From: Pseudonocardia oroxyli
Lineage (GTDB): Bacteria; Actinomycetota; Actinomycetes; Mycobacteriales; Pseudonocardiaceae
Direction of reading: 5' to 3'
Length of the DNA stretch: 64,000 nt
Assembly: GCF_900102195.1 (NCBI RefSeq)
Contig: NZ_FNBE01000006.1
Coordinates: forward strand, 124,001 to 188,000
Shown here: positions 56,060 through 64,000 of the stretch, in pieces
Position numbering within the stretch: position 1 is the first letter of the stretch
Layout of the letters: each line of letters starts with the position of its first letter
Notes under the pieces: model-generated
The model's database searches: none
Told to the model about the DNA's origin: nothing
The model's input: the letters and a program-made list of their open reading frames with translations, nothing else
Program-made: the position numbers and the translations under genes

Positions 56060-57508
56060 TCACGAGGTCACCTCGAGCCGGAACTGGTCGTCCTCGGTCT
56101 CCCGGCGCAGGATGACCCGCGCCGCACCGTCCCGCACGGCGACGACGGCCGGTCGCGGCAGGCGGTTGTACGAGCTGGCCATGGAGTAGCAGTAGGCGCC
56201 CGTCGCGGCCACAGCGAGCAGGTCGCCCGGCGCGAGGTCGGCGGGCAGCCAGCAGTCCCGCACCACGATGTCCCCGGACTCGCAGTGCTTGCCCACCACC
56301 CGGGAGAGCAGCGGCGTGGGGTCCACGGTGTCGACCGACGACGCCCGGGACACCAGCCTGCAGTCGTACAGCGCGTCGTAGAGGGCGGTGCGGATGTTGT
56401 CGCTCATCCCGCCGTCGACGCTCACGTACCGCCGGGACCCGACGCCGAGGGCGACCTCCTTGAGCGTGCCCACCTCGTAGAGGGTGATCCCGCCCGGCCC
56501 GGCGATGGCCCGCCCGGGCTCGACGGCGAGGTCCGGCACGTCCAGCTCGGCCGCGTGGCACTCGCGCTTGACGATCGCGCGCAGCTCCTCGGCCAGCGCC
56601 GGGATCGACAGCGGGGCCTCGTCGGGCCGGTAGGCGATGCCCACTCCCCCGCCGAGGTCGAGGGTCCGCAGGTGCTCGAGCCCACCGTCCTCGCCGTGCT
56701 CGCGGTGCAGCCGCGCCAGCAGCCGGACGACGCGGTGCGCGGCGACCTCGAAGCCCTCGGTGTCGAAGATCTGCGAGCCGATGTGGCTGTGCAGGCCGAC
56801 GAGCCGCAGGTTCGGCGCCTTGAGCACCCGACGGGCCGCCTCGGCGGCCGGGCTGTCCCCGTCCCCGGCGATCGAGAACCCGAACTTCTGGTCCTCGTGC
56901 GCGGTCGCGATGAACTCGTGGGTGTGCGCCTCGACCCCGACGGTCACCCGGATCATCACGTCCTGGGTGCGGCGGAGGTCGGCCGCGACCGCGTCGAGCC
57001 GGGTGATCTCGTGGAAGGAGTCCAGGACCACGCGACCGACGCCCGCGGACACCGCCTGCTCGAGTTCGGCCACCGACTTGTTGTTGCCGTGCAAGGCGAT
57101 CCGCTCGGCCGGGAACCCGGCCCGCAGGGCCACGGCGAGCTCGCCGCCGCTGCAGACGTCCAGGCTCAGTCCCTCCTCCGCCACCCACTTCGCGATCTCC
57201 ACGGAGAGGAAGGCCTTCGCCGCGTAGTGCACGTGGTCTGCGCCGAAGGCGGCGGCGAACTCCGCCGCGCGGGACCGGAAGTCCTCCTCGTCCACGACGA
57301 ACAGGGGCGTGCCGAACCGCTCGGCCAGCTCGGTGACCGGGACGCCGGCGACGGCGAGCACCCCCCGGTCGTCCCGGCCCGCGTTCCGGGGCCAGACGGC
57401 GGGGGCGAGGTGGTCCAGCTCGGCCGCGGACCCCGGGCGGGGGCCCGCGGTCTCGGGCGGTGCGGAGATCCCGCCGTGCAGCGGCCCGGCCGGGTGCGCC
57501 CTGGTCAC
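56060..57508 (-). CDS. lysA: diaminopimelate decarboxylase
   Basis: A 482-residue fold-type III PLP enzyme making lysine from meso-diaminopimelate. The PLP Lys is in [18 protein letters not shown] and [11 protein letters not shown] follow, and the partner-subunit Cys motif is KHCESGD. The GTG start at 57508 overlaps the argS stop as GTGA, so translation is coupled. Confidence 0.97.
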   Translation of the reverse strand: MTRAHPAGPLHGGISAPPETAGPRPGSAAELDHLAPAVWPRNAGRDDRGVLAVAGVPVTELAERFGTPLFVVDEEDFRSRAAEFAAAFGADHVHYAAKAFLSVEIAKWVAEEGLSLDVCSGGELAVALRAGFPAERIALHGNNKSVAELEQAVSAGVGRVVLDSFHEITRLDAVAADLRRTQDVMIRVTVGVEAHTHEFIATAHEDQKFGFSIAGDGDSPAAEAARRVLKAPNLRLVGLHSHIGSQIFDTEGFEVAAHRVVRLLARLHREHGEDGGLEHLRTLDLGGGVGIAYRPDEAPLSIPALAEELRAIVKRECHAAELDVPDLAVEPGRAIAGPGGITLYEVGTLKEVALGVGSRRYVSVDGGMSDNIRTALYDALYDCRLVSRASSVDTVDPTPLLSRVVGKHCESGDIVVRDCWLPADLAPGDLLAVAATGAYCYSMASSYNRLPRPAVVAVRDGAARVILRRETEDDQFRLEVTS

Positions 57509-59148
57509 ATCCGCTCCGGTGCGCTCACGCCGAGGAGGCCGAGGCCGTTCTCGAACACCTGCCGGGTGGCCACGCACAGTGCCAGCCGGGCCCGGTGCAG
57601 CTCGGTGATCTCCTCGTCGCCCATCGGCAGGACGCGGCAGGAGTCGTAGAACTTGTGGTATGCGCTGGCCAGGGACTCCAGGAAGCGGGCGACCCGGTGC
57701 GGCTCGCGCAGCTCGGCCGCGGACTTCACGACGTCCGGGAACTCCCCGAGCGTGCGGATCAGGTCGCCCTCGCGCGGGTGCTCCAGCAGCCCGTACGCGG
57801 TGCCCGGCGTGAGCCCGACGTCCGCCGCGTTGCGGGCCAGGGACGCCAGCCGCGCGTGCGCGTACTGGACGTAGAACACGGGGTTGTCGTTGCTGCGCTT
57901 GACCAGCAGGTCCAGGTCGATGTCCAGGGACGAGTCGACCGACGACCGGATCAGCGAGTACCGCGCCGCGTCCACGCCGACGGCCTCGACCAGGTCGTTC
58001 ATCGTGACGACGGTCCCGGCCCGCTTGCTCATCCGGACCGGCTTGCCGTCCTTCACCAGGTTGACCAGCTGCCCGATCAGCACCTCGACCACGGCCGGGT
58101 CGTCCCCGAACGCCGCGGCGGCCGCCTTGAGCCGGGCCACGTAGCCGTGGTGGTCGGCACCGAGCATGTAGATGGCCAGGTCGAAGCCGCGGGCCCGCTT
58201 GTCCCGCAGGTAGGCGAGGTCGCCCGCGATGTAGGCCGGGCGCCCGTCGGACTTGATGACGACCCGGTCCTTGTCGTCCCCGTAGTCCTTGCTGCGCAGC
58301 CACCAGGCACCGTCCGCCTCGTAGAGGGCGCCGGAGTCCTTCAGCTGCTGCACCACCGCGTCGACCGCGCCGGACTCGTGCAGCGAGTTCTCGTGGAACC
58401 AGACGTCGAAGTCCGTGCCGAAGTCGTGCAGGTCCTTCTTGATCTCGTCGAACATGAACCCGACGCCGACCCGCCGGAAGATCTCGTCCTGGTCCGGGGC
58501 GCCGAGCGCGGCGGGCTCGGCCGCCACCACCCGCGCGGCGATGTCCGCGATGTAGGCGCCGCCGTAGCCGTCCTCCGGCGCGGGCTCGCCCTTCGCCGCG
58601 GCGACCAGCGAGTTCACGAACCGGTCGATCTGCGCGCCCGCGTCGTTGAAGTAGTACTCGCGGGTGACCTTCGCGCCCCGCGCGGTGAGCACCCGGCCGA
58701 GCGCGTCCCCGACGGCGGCCCACCGGGTGCCCCCCAGGTGCAGCGGGCCGGTGGGGTTGGCGGAGACGAACTCCAGGTTCACGTTCCGGGCGGAGAGCTC
58801 GTCCCCCTGGCCGTAGGCGGCGCCCGCGGCGAGGAGCTCCCCGACGAGCGCACCCTGCGCGTCGGCGGCCAGCCGCAGGTTGAGGAAGCCGGGCCCGGCG
58901 ATCTCGGCGCTCGCCACGCCGTCCGCCCTGGTCAGCTCCTCGGCCAGCCAGCCCGCGAGCTCGCGCGGGTTCACGCCCGCCTTCTTCGCGGTGCGCATCG
59001 CGACGTTCGTGGCGTAGTCGCCGTGCTCCGGGTTGCGCGGTCGCTCGACGCCGATGTCGGCGGGGAGGGCGGCGATGTCCAGCCCTCGGGCCGTCAGGAC
59101 CGCCGTGGCGGTGGTCCGGACCAGGTCGGCGAGCACGTCGGGAGTCAC
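57505..59148 (-). CDS. argS: arginyl-tRNA synthetase
   Basis: A 547-residue class I synthetase. The HIGH motif appears as HLGG in [16 protein letters not shown], a form common in actinobacteria, and the KMSKS-equivalent is VRMSKRAGT. The N-terminal Add-1 domain and C-terminal DALR anticodon domain ([16 protein letters not shown]) are present. The GTG start is 6 nt from a TAGACT box, indicating a leaderless mRNA. It leads the argS-lysA-hom-thrC-thrB run. Confidence 0.97.
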   Translation of the reverse strand: MTPDVLADLVRTTATAVLTARGLDIAALPADIGVERPRNPEHGDYATNVAMRTAKKAGVNPRELAGWLAEELTRADGVASAEIAGPGFLNLRLAADAQGALVGELLAAGAAYGQGDELSARNVNLEFVSANPTGPLHLGGTRWAAVGDALGRVLTARGAKVTREYYFNDAGAQIDRFVNSLVAAAKGEPAPEDGYGGAYIADIAARVVAAEPAALGAPDQDEIFRRVGVGFMFDEIKKDLHDFGTDFDVWFHENSLHESGAVDAVVQQLKDSGALYEADGAWWLRSKDYGDDKDRVVIKSDGRPAYIAGDLAYLRDKRARGFDLAIYMLGADHHGYVARLKAAAAAFGDDPAVVEVLIGQLVNLVKDGKPVRMSKRAGTVVTMNDLVEAVGVDAARYSLIRSSVDSSLDIDLDLLVKRSNDNPVFYVQYAHARLASLARNAADVGLTPGTAYGLLEHPREGDLIRTLGEFPDVVKSAAELREPHRVARFLESLASAYHKFYDSCRVLPMGDEEITELHRARLALCVATRQVFENGLGLLGVSAPERM

Positions 59149-59153
59149 GTTCC

Positions 59154-59202
59154 GAGTCTAGGAGAGCCCCTCAACCGGTTCTCAGGTGGCGCTCCTAGAC
59201 TC
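59154..59202. promoter_or_regulatory. mirror-image leaderless promoters of argS and the DUF3105 gene
   Basis: gagtctaggag (59154-59164) and ctcctagactc (59192-59202) are perfect 11-bp inverted repeats. Each holds a TAGACT -10 hexamer pointing outward: 6 nt before the argS GTG and 8 nt before the DUF3105 ATG. Both transcripts should start at or next to the start codon. Confidence 0.65.
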
Positions 59203-59209
59203 TGCGCCC

Positions 59210-60016
59210 ATGGCCAGCGGGAAGACCAGCAAGGCGAACCGGCGCAACTCGCGCACCTCGGTCGTCGCCCAGAAGTCCACGCCGTGGGGCCTCATCGCGG
59301 GCGTCCTCGTCGTGGTGCTGTTCGCGGGAGCGGTCTTCGGGTACGCCGTCCTGCGCGGCAACGAGAACAGCGCCGCCCAGGAGCTCCTCGCGCCGTACGT
59401 GCCGAGCGACACCAACCGCGACCCGTCGACCCAGATCCCCGGCGTGGTCACCGCGACCTACCAGGCGGGCCAGCACGTGCAGCCGAACCAGCAGGTCGCC
59501 TACACGCACTCCCCGCCCTACGGCGGCGCGCACGACGGCTACTGGGCCACCTGCGTCGGCACCGTCTACCCCGAGCCGGTCCGCCAGGAGAACCTGGTGC
59601 ACTCGATGGAGCACGGCGCCGTCTGGATCGCCTACAACCCCGACCAGGTCAGCGGCGCCGCGCTGGACACCCTGCGGGCCAAGGTCGACGGGCAGCCCTA
59701 CACCGCACTCTCCCCGTACCCCGGCCTGGACCAGCCCATCTCGCTGCAGTCCTGGGGCCACCAGCTCAAGCTGAGCGACGCGAACGACCCGCGCGTCGAC
59801 CAGTTCATCACCGCGCTGCGCCGCAACCAGTACCAGTACCCGGAGGTCGGGGCGAGCTGCTCCGAGATCGGGCAGGGCCTGTTCTCGGCGGCGAACCCGC
59901 CGCCGTTCGCGCCCACGCCGCCCGCGTCCGCGGTGAACGGCACCACGGTCGTCGACGAGCAGGGCGGGGCGGGCACCACCCCGGCGACCGACGAGATGCC
60001 CACCTCCGGCCAGTGA
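59210..60016 (+). CDS. DUF3105 membrane-anchored protein
   Basis: A 268-residue protein with a basic N-terminus, one membrane helix (GLIAGVLVVVLFAGAVFGYA, about residues 27-46) and an extracytoplasmic domain containing the DUF3105 core (YTHSPPYGGAHDGYWATC, LVHSMEHGAVWIAY) and a second Cys in VGASCSEIG. The His/Cys content suggests metal or heme handling, but no function is established. The tail is Pro/Thr-rich. Its stop overlaps the DUF305 start. Confidence 0.85.
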   Translation: MASGKTSKANRRNSRTSVVAQKSTPWGLIAGVLVVVLFAGAVFGYAVLRGNENSAAQELLAPYVPSDTNRDPSTQIPGVVTATYQAGQHVQPNQQVAYTHSPPYGGAHDGYWATCVGTVYPEPVRQENLVHSMEHGAVWIAYNPDQVSGAALDTLRAKVDGQPYTALSPYPGLDQPISLQSWGHQLKLSDANDPRVDQFITALRRNQYQYPEVGASCSEIGQGLFSAANPPPFAPTPPASAVNGTTVVDEQGGAGTTPATDEMPTSGQ

Positions 60017-60720
60017 GCACCGCCACCGAGTCCCCCGTGGTCGAGGAGCCGGAGGGCCGCGCCGAACCGCGGTGGGTCCGTCCGCTCGTCGTGATCGGGG
60101 CGGTCCTGGCGCTGCTGCTGCTGGGCGGCGCGGGCGGGCTGCTGCTCGGCCGCGCGGGCTCGGACGCCGCGTCGGTGCCGTCGGGCACCTCGGTGGACGT
60201 CCAGTTCGCGCAGGACATGTCGGTCCACCACGAGCAGGCCGTCCAGATGGCCGCCTGGGAGCGGGACCACACCACCGACCCGGCGCTCACCCAGCTCTCC
60301 TACGACATCGAGACCACGCAGCTCCAGCAGATCGGCCGCATGCAGGGCTGGCTGGGGCTGTGGGGGCAGGCCGCGTTCCCGGTGGGGCGGCCCTACATGA
60401 CGTGGATGTCGCCCGACGGCATGGCCGGGCACGGCATGGCGGGCGCCACCGGCAGCGCCCGCATGCCGGGCATGGCGTCGGACGCCGAGCTGGCCGCCCT
60501 GCGCTCCTCGACCGGCCCCGCGCTGGACGTCCTGTTCCTCCAGCTGATGCTGCGCCACCACCAGGGTGGTGTGGCGATGCTGCAGGACGCGGCCGCCCGC
60601 GCGTCCGTCCCGGAGGTCCGCAACCTGGCCGCCCAGATGCTGTCCGCGCAGCAGAGCGAGTCGGACTACATGACCTCCCTGCTGGCCCGACACGGCGCCC
60701 AGCCCCTCCCGATGAACTGA
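60013..60720 (+). CDS. DUF305 membrane-anchored ferritin-like protein
   Basis: A 235-residue protein with one N-terminal membrane helix (VVIGAVLALLLLGGAGGLLL) and a DUF305 helical domain repeated twice, with SVHHEQAVQMAAWE and LMLRHHQGGVAMLQDA. A Met/His-rich linker (MTWMSPDGMAGHGMAG) points to copper binding in the cell envelope (inference). The GTG start overlaps the DUF3105 stop as GTGA. The pair DUF3105-DUF305 is common in actinobacteria. Confidence 0.85.
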   Translation: MSTATESPVVEEPEGRAEPRWVRPLVVIGAVLALLLLGGAGGLLLGRAGSDAASVPSGTSVDVQFAQDMSVHHEQAVQMAAWERDHTTDPALTQLSYDIETTQLQQIGRMQGWLGLWGQAAFPVGRPYMTWMSPDGMAGHGMAGATGSARMPGMASDAELAALRSSTGPALDVLFLQLMLRHHQGGVAMLQDAAARASVPEVRNLAAQMLSAQQSESDYMTSLLARHGAQPLPMN

Positions 60721-60778
60721 TCGCGGGGTGCTGTAGGGTTTCCCTCGTCGCCGCGGGTCACCGCGGCCGGGCCGCACG

Positions 60779-60850
60779 GCCCCCGTAGCTCAGGGGATAG
60801 AGCACCGCCCTCCGGAGGCGGGAGCGCAGGTTCGAATCCTGCCGGGGGCA
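60779..60850 (+). tRNA. tRNA-Arg (anticodon CCG)
   Basis: A 72-nt cloverleaf folds fully: acceptor GCCCCCG/CGGGGGC, D arm GCTC/GAGC, anticodon stem CCGCC/GGCGG with loop CTCCGGA (anticodon CCG, reading CGG), and T arm GCAGG/CCTGC with TTCGAAT. The discriminator base is A; CCA is not encoded. A TAGGGT box lies about 40 bp upstream. Confidence 0.95.
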
Positions 60851-60901
60851 CAGTCCACCCTCCGCGTCGCTCGCGGCCAGCCGGGCAGCAGACCGGGGGG
60901 A

Positions 60902-61117
60902 TCACCCCGGGCGCTCCACCGTGATGGCGGCGGCCGGGCACTGGTTCGCCGCGTCGAGGACGGCGGCGGCGCCCTCCTCGTCGAGCGGTGCCCCGGTGGG
61001 GCGGGCCCGGACGCCGACGAACTCGAAGTGGTCCGGCGCGATCGCCAGGCACAGGCCCGCGGAGATGCAGCCCCGTGACACGTAGATCCGCCACGCGGTC
61101 GGGTCGTCCCCACTCAT
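60902..61117 (-). CDS. 3Fe-4S-type ferredoxin
   Basis: A 71-residue ferredoxin of the kind that serves cytochrome P450s. The cluster ligands are C17 and C23 in RGCISAGLCLAIAP and C60 in NQCPAAAI; Ala20 replaces the fourth Cys, giving a 3Fe-4S centre. The ATG is at 61117, 19 nt after the globin stop, so the two are probably co-transcribed. No P450 gene is in the window. Confidence 0.88.
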   Translation of the reverse strand: MSGDDPTAWRIYVSRGCISAGLCLAIAPDHFEFVGVRARPTGAPLDEEGAAAVLDAANQCPAAAITVERPG

Positions 61118-61136
61118 GCGGTGCTCCCGTGAGTCG

Positions 61137-61640
61137 TCAGCCGGCGGCGCTGCGCGGAGCGGGCCAGTGCACGCCCACGCTCTCCCAGCCGGCCAGCACG
61201 TCCATCTCCGGGTTCGCGAGGAGGACGTCCTTGAACGACGGGCTGCCGACGACGACGTCCTTGAACGAGCGGAGGAACTCGTCGATCTCCTTCGCCCCGC
61301 GCTCGGGGAGGCCGAACTCGGCGTAGGCGGGCGTGACGATGTCGTCGAAGAGCGCCGTCCAGTACTCCTCGGTGATGCCCATGCCGCGGTGCGACGTGGC
61401 CATGTCCGGGCCGGTGTAGGTGTGCGGGCCGCCCCAGTGGTCCCCGAGGAACTCCACGAAGCCGTTGATCTCCTCCTGCACCTCGGCCTGGGTCTTGTGG
61501 TTCCAGATGTGGCCGATGGTGGGGTTGAGCATGGCCCGCTGCACGAGGGTCTTGGCCAGGAAGGTGACGACCGGCAAGCCGCCCAGACGCTCGTAGAGCG
61601 AGCGGTCGTCGGTGGTGGTGGGTTCTGCTGCGTCAGTCAT
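61137..61640 (-). CDS. group I truncated hemoglobin
   Basis: A 167-residue globin. The N-terminal SLYERLGGLPVVTFLAKTLV, the GGP turn, Tyr-rich GPHTYTGPDM and proximal H84 in ATSHRGMGIT match truncated hemoglobins, which bind O2 and detoxify NO. It is longer than the usual 120-135 residues. The extension contains a 9-residue tandem duplication, FKDVVVGSP then FKDVLLANP, visible in DNA as acgtccttgaacga repeated 27 bp apart. It lies directly upstream of a ferredoxin gene. Confidence 0.85.
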   Translation of the reverse strand: MTDAAEPTTTDDRSLYERLGGLPVVTFLAKTLVQRAMLNPTIGHIWNHKTQAEVQEEINGFVEFLGDHWGGPHTYTGPDMATSHRGMGITEEYWTALFDDIVTPAYAEFGLPERGAKEIDEFLRSFKDVVVGSPSFKDVLLANPEMDVLAGWESVGVHWPAPRSAAG

Positions 61641-61753
61641 GGCGCGACCCTCCGACCCCCGCGCTCAATGCGTCAACATGACGCGACGCATTGACAAGAC
61701 ATGTCACGCGGCGGCAACCCCTCTCGGCGTCGATCGGTGGTCCACGGGGAGGC

Positions 61754-62089
61754 GTGGAGGTCGACACCAGGGCCGTCCCCGCCCGCGAACGGCTCGAGTA
61801 CTGGCACGAGTGCGTGAGTGACCGCTTCGTGCCGCTCCTCGTCGCCCCGGCGAGCCACGAGGTGCAGGGGCGGATCCGGTTCCGCGAGGTCGGCGGCACC
61901 AGGGTCCGGCGCATCGCCGGCACGGAGCACACGTTCCAGCGCCGGGACGGCGACATCCGGCGGGTGGGGAGCCGCCGCGAGTCCATCGCCACGATCGGAC
62001 GCCGGTGCGGACTGCCCGACCCGGCGCACTTCAGCCGGGTGTTCCGCCGCCGGTTCGGCGTCTCGCCGCGCGAGTTCAGGGACGGGTGA
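61754..62089 (+). pseudogene. AraC-family regulator with large internal deletion
   Basis: The N-terminal part (VDTRAVPARERLEYWHECVS, VQGRIRFREVGGTRVRRIAG) matches the AraC_binding_2 ligand domain and the C-terminal part (SIATIGRRCGLPDPAHFSRV, FRRRFGVSPREFRDG) the second HTH of AraC. About 170 residues between them, including the first HTH, are missing, joined in frame. Intact relatives are about 310-330 residues. The GTG at 61754 has ggggagg just upstream. The 111-codon product is unlikely to bind DNA normally. Confidence 0.7.
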
Positions 62090-62317
62090 CGCCTTCCTCG
62101 AGGCGCCGCCAGGTGTTCACCAGGCCGCAGTCCGCCGTCGACGACGGCCCGTGTGCGGATCCGCTGTCACGGCAAAGGGTGCCGGGAGCCGGGCACGGGC
62201 CCCGGGACCCGACCCCGCGAGGACCGGGCGGTCGCCGGCGAGGGCCGCGCGCAGGTCGACCGTTCACCTCGCCGACGCTCCACTGACACGGCCAGGCAGA
62301 CCGCCCGACGAGTGGAT

Positions 62318-62347
62318 TTCACTGATCGTTCACGTTCTTCGTAGAGT
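62318..62347 (+). promoter_or_regulatory. candidate promoter of the kinase-fold/flippase genes
   Basis: TTCACT (62318-62323) and TAGAGT (62342-62347) are spaced by 18 bp, about 20-30 bp upstream of the start. gtccccca (62346-62353) can pair with tgggggac (62366-62373) over the start region. Confidence 0.45.
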
Positions 62348-62364
62348 CCCCCAGACTAGGCCGA

Positions 62365-63507
62365 GTGGGGGACGAGTTGACGATCGATCATGTGACCCAA
62401 CGCGTGGAGCCGGGCGTCTGGCGCGGGCTCGCCGTGTTCGTGGTCCGGGACGTGGTCGCCGCGGCGCTCGACGAGGCCGTCGCCGGCGTCGCGCGCGGCC
62501 TGGAGATCCTCGAGACGGTCGTCCTGACCCGGGCGCAGCGGTCGCGGCTCACGCCCGACGCGTACGCGCTGATCGTCGCGTGCGACGTCACCCCGCCCGA
62601 GGGGGCGACCGGCGTGCGCAGCGTGGCCCAAAGGGTCGCGGACGTCCTGGACCACACCCGCCGCAGGCTCTCCCCCGACGGCACCCCGGCCCCGCTGGTC
62701 GACGTCTCCTCCGGCCCGCGCGAGGCCCTCGCCTTCCTGGCGGCGCTCGGCGACCCCGACCTGCCGACCCGGCTGCTGCCGCGCGTGCAGGCCCTCACCG
62801 CGGCCTGCGCCGTGCCGTTCCCGCTGGTGGGCATGCTGGGTGGGGACTCGCCCGGGTTCCGGTCGCGGGTCGCGCTGGTCGACCACCCGGTGCACGGCCG
62901 CAGCGTCTGCAAGATCTTCCGCCCGGGCGCCGACGTGTCCTTCCAGCGCGAGCTGCGGGCCCGGACCGAGCTCGCGGACCTCCCCGAGGTGCCCGAGCTG
63001 CTCGAGCACGGCCCGAACTGGCTGCTCACGCCGTTCTACGCCGACAGCGGCGCCCACGTGGTCCGGCCGCTGCCGGGCGGGCTCGCGCAGCTGCACCCGC
63101 ACGTCGTGCGGGACCTGGTGCGCTTCGTGCGCGACCTGCACGAACGCGGCCGCTACGTGCTGGACCTGTCCCCGCACAACCTCGTCACAGACCCGGACGC
63201 GGGCCTCAAGATCCTCGATCTCGAGTTCGTCCTCGACTACCCCGCGCCGCAGCCCGAGTGGGAGGCGTGCTGGAGTCTGCACGGGGTGCCGCAGGCGCTC
63301 CGGTCGGTGGGCGACGGCCTGCCGAACCTCGTGCTGACGAAGGGCGTGGGCAACTCCGTGTTCCATCCGGCCGTCTGTGGGCTGCGGCGCACCCAGCTGC
63401 TCGCGCCCGGTCGTCGTCGGGAGACCCCGCGACGGGTCGCGCGGCAGCTGGCCTGGTCGGCCGCGCTCGGCGTGGCGGGGCGGGTGCACCCGGCGTTCCG
63501 TCCGTGA
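62365..63507 (+). CDS. kinase-fold (lipopolysaccharide kinase/APH-like) protein
   Basis: A 380-residue cytoplasmic protein. The C-terminal half has a kinase-like catalytic loop RYVLDLSPHNLVTD and a DFG-like LKILDLEFVLDY, with an upstream Lys in SVCKIFRPGAD and Glu in the ARTELADLPEVP segment. The N-terminal third (TRAQRSRLTPDAYALIVACD) is unlike kinases. The role may be regulatory or sugar/lipid phosphorylation in polysaccharide assembly; the substrate is unknown. The GTG at 62365 is possible, but a TTG at 62377 with GGGGGAC just upstream is an alternative start. Its stop overlaps the flippase start as GTGA. Confidence 0.65.
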   Translation: MGDELTIDHVTQRVEPGVWRGLAVFVVRDVVAAALDEAVAGVARGLEILETVVLTRAQRSRLTPDAYALIVACDVTPPEGATGVRSVAQRVADVLDHTRRRLSPDGTPAPLVDVSSGPREALAFLAALGDPDLPTRLLPRVQALTAACAVPFPLVGMLGGDSPGFRSRVALVDHPVHGRSVCKIFRPGADVSFQRELRARTELADLPEVPELLEHGPNWLLTPFYADSGAHVVRPLPGGLAQLHPHVVRDLVRFVRDLHERGRYVLDLSPHNLVTDPDAGLKILDLEFVLDYPAPQPEWEACWSLHGVPQALRSVGDGLPNLVLTKGVGNSVFHPAVCGLRRTQLLAPGRRRETPRRVARQLAWSAALGVAGRVHPAFRP

Positions 63508-64000
63508 ACGACGACGCGAGCGAGGACCCGACCCGACCCCTGCCGACCGTCGCGCCCAGCCTCACCGCCCGGACCGCGCGGGGGTTCGCGTGGGTCTTCA
63601 CCGGCTCGGTCGGGCAGGCGGTGCTGCAGATCGTGGCCACCGTCGTGCTGGCCCGGCTGCTCACGCCGGACGAGTTCGGGTCGGTCGCGGCGGCGCTGCT
63701 CGTCGTCGGGCTGACCCAGCTGGTCACCCAGCTCGGGGTGGCCGCGGCGCTGGTGCACCGGGCGGAGCTGACCGACGGGGACGTCGCGGCCGCGTTCTGG
63801 TTCTCCATGACCCTGTCCGTGGTGATGGCGGCCCTGCTCGCGGGCTTCGCGACGGCGCTCAACCCCCTCGTCGGGCTGCCCGCCGACTCCGACCTGATCC
63901 CGCTGCTGTCGCTGTCGCTGCTGTTCGCGGGGGCCATCGCCGTGCCCACCGGGCTGCTGCAGCGGGAGCTGCGCTTCCGACCGATGGCGACCGTCGACCT
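63504..64000 (+). CDS. polysaccharide/lipid-linked oligosaccharide flippase (MOP superfamily), 5' part
   Basis: The window ends inside this gene; about 165 residues are seen. The hydrophobic segments (FAWVFTGSVGQAVLQIVATV, VVLARLLTPDEFGSVAAALL, VVGLTQLVTQLGVAAALVHR) and the LLTPDEFG motif are typical of Wzx-like flippases. It moves lipid-linked sugars across the membrane. GTG start overlaps the kinase-fold gene stop, implying a polysaccharide-biosynthesis operon continuing to the right. Confidence 0.85.
   Translation, partial: MNDDASEDPTRPLPTVAPSLTARTARGFAWVFTGSVGQAVLQIVATVVLARLLTPDEFGSVAAALLVVGLTQLVTQLGVAAALVHRAELTDGDVAAAFWFSMTLSVVMAALLAGFATALNPLVGLPADSDLIPLLSLSLLFAGAIAVPTGLLQRELRFRPMATVD

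Noticed and set aside
61691..61753. Upstream ATG extension of the AraC remnant
   Set aside because: The added residues (MTRHVTRRQPLSASIGG) are unlike the family, and a strong Shine-Dalgarno site precedes the GTG at 61754.

Overview
The window comes from a very GC-rich actinomycete. Gene content and order point to the Pseudonocardiales, most likely a Pseudonocardia-like organism. Supporting features are NucS instead of MutS/MutL, MurA with Asp at the catalytic-cysteine position, frequent GTG starts, many leaderless-looking promoters with TANNNT boxes 6-8 nt before the start, GTGA or TGATG stop/start overlaps, and the actinobacterial chain argS-lysA-hom-thrC-thrB-rho-rpmE-prfA-prmC-tsaC-(insert)-glyA-wecA-atp. 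Genus placement is an inference.

Positions 1-34.2 kb are more accessory. They hold most of an ethylmalonyl-CoA (acetyl-CoA assimilation / extender-unit) gene set: acetyl-CoA acetyltransferase and MeaB (4.1-6.2 kb), epimerase and crotonyl-CoA carboxylase/reductase (6.3-8.4 kb), a double-length 3-hydroxyacyl-CoA dehydrogenase (10.4-12.2 kb), an enoyl-CoA hydratase (20.8 kb), ethylmalonyl-CoA mutase/MeaA (29.2-31.2 kb) and a PduO-type cobalamin adenosyltransferase (33.6 kb). Around these lie regulators (MarR, WYL, TetR, a LuxR-type and a SARP-type giant ATPase regulator), an aldehyde dehydrogenase, NucS, an amidohydrolase, a Nudix enzyme, a lone solute-binding lipoprotein, paired DUF202 membrane proteins, a decayed MerR gene, a protein built of thirteen 14-residue repeats, and a hemerythrin protein with a tiny coupled ORF.

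Positions 32.3-60.8 kb are core: murA, pduO, DUF2550, the ATP synthase operon (atpZ-B-E-F-H-A-G-D-C in transcription order), wecA, glyA, then tsaC, prmC, prfA, rpmE, rho, thrB, thrC, hom, lysA and argS, all on the minus strand. The core run is interrupted at 45.1-47.0 kb by a divergent TetR gene and a DUF559 (Vsr-like nuclease fold) gene flanked by inverted copies of a 25-bp repeat, the most cassette-like structure in the window. Beyond argS are a DUF3105/DUF305 pair, a tRNA-Arg(CCG), a ferredoxin/truncated-globin pair, an AraC remnant, and at the right edge a kinase-fold protein coupled to a flippase, probably the start of a polysaccharide locus.

Intergenic space is short. Convergent genes are separated by strong hairpins, several sharing the opening GTGAGCG. 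Divergent gene pairs often carry perfect or near-perfect palindromes that are good operator candidates. I found no CRISPR array, prophage, transposase or rRNA. No single undescribed system is proven; the best candidates for a second look are the inverted-repeat-flanked DUF559 gene, the 14-residue-repeat protein and the pair of giant regulators that share a core but carry different DNA-binding heads.
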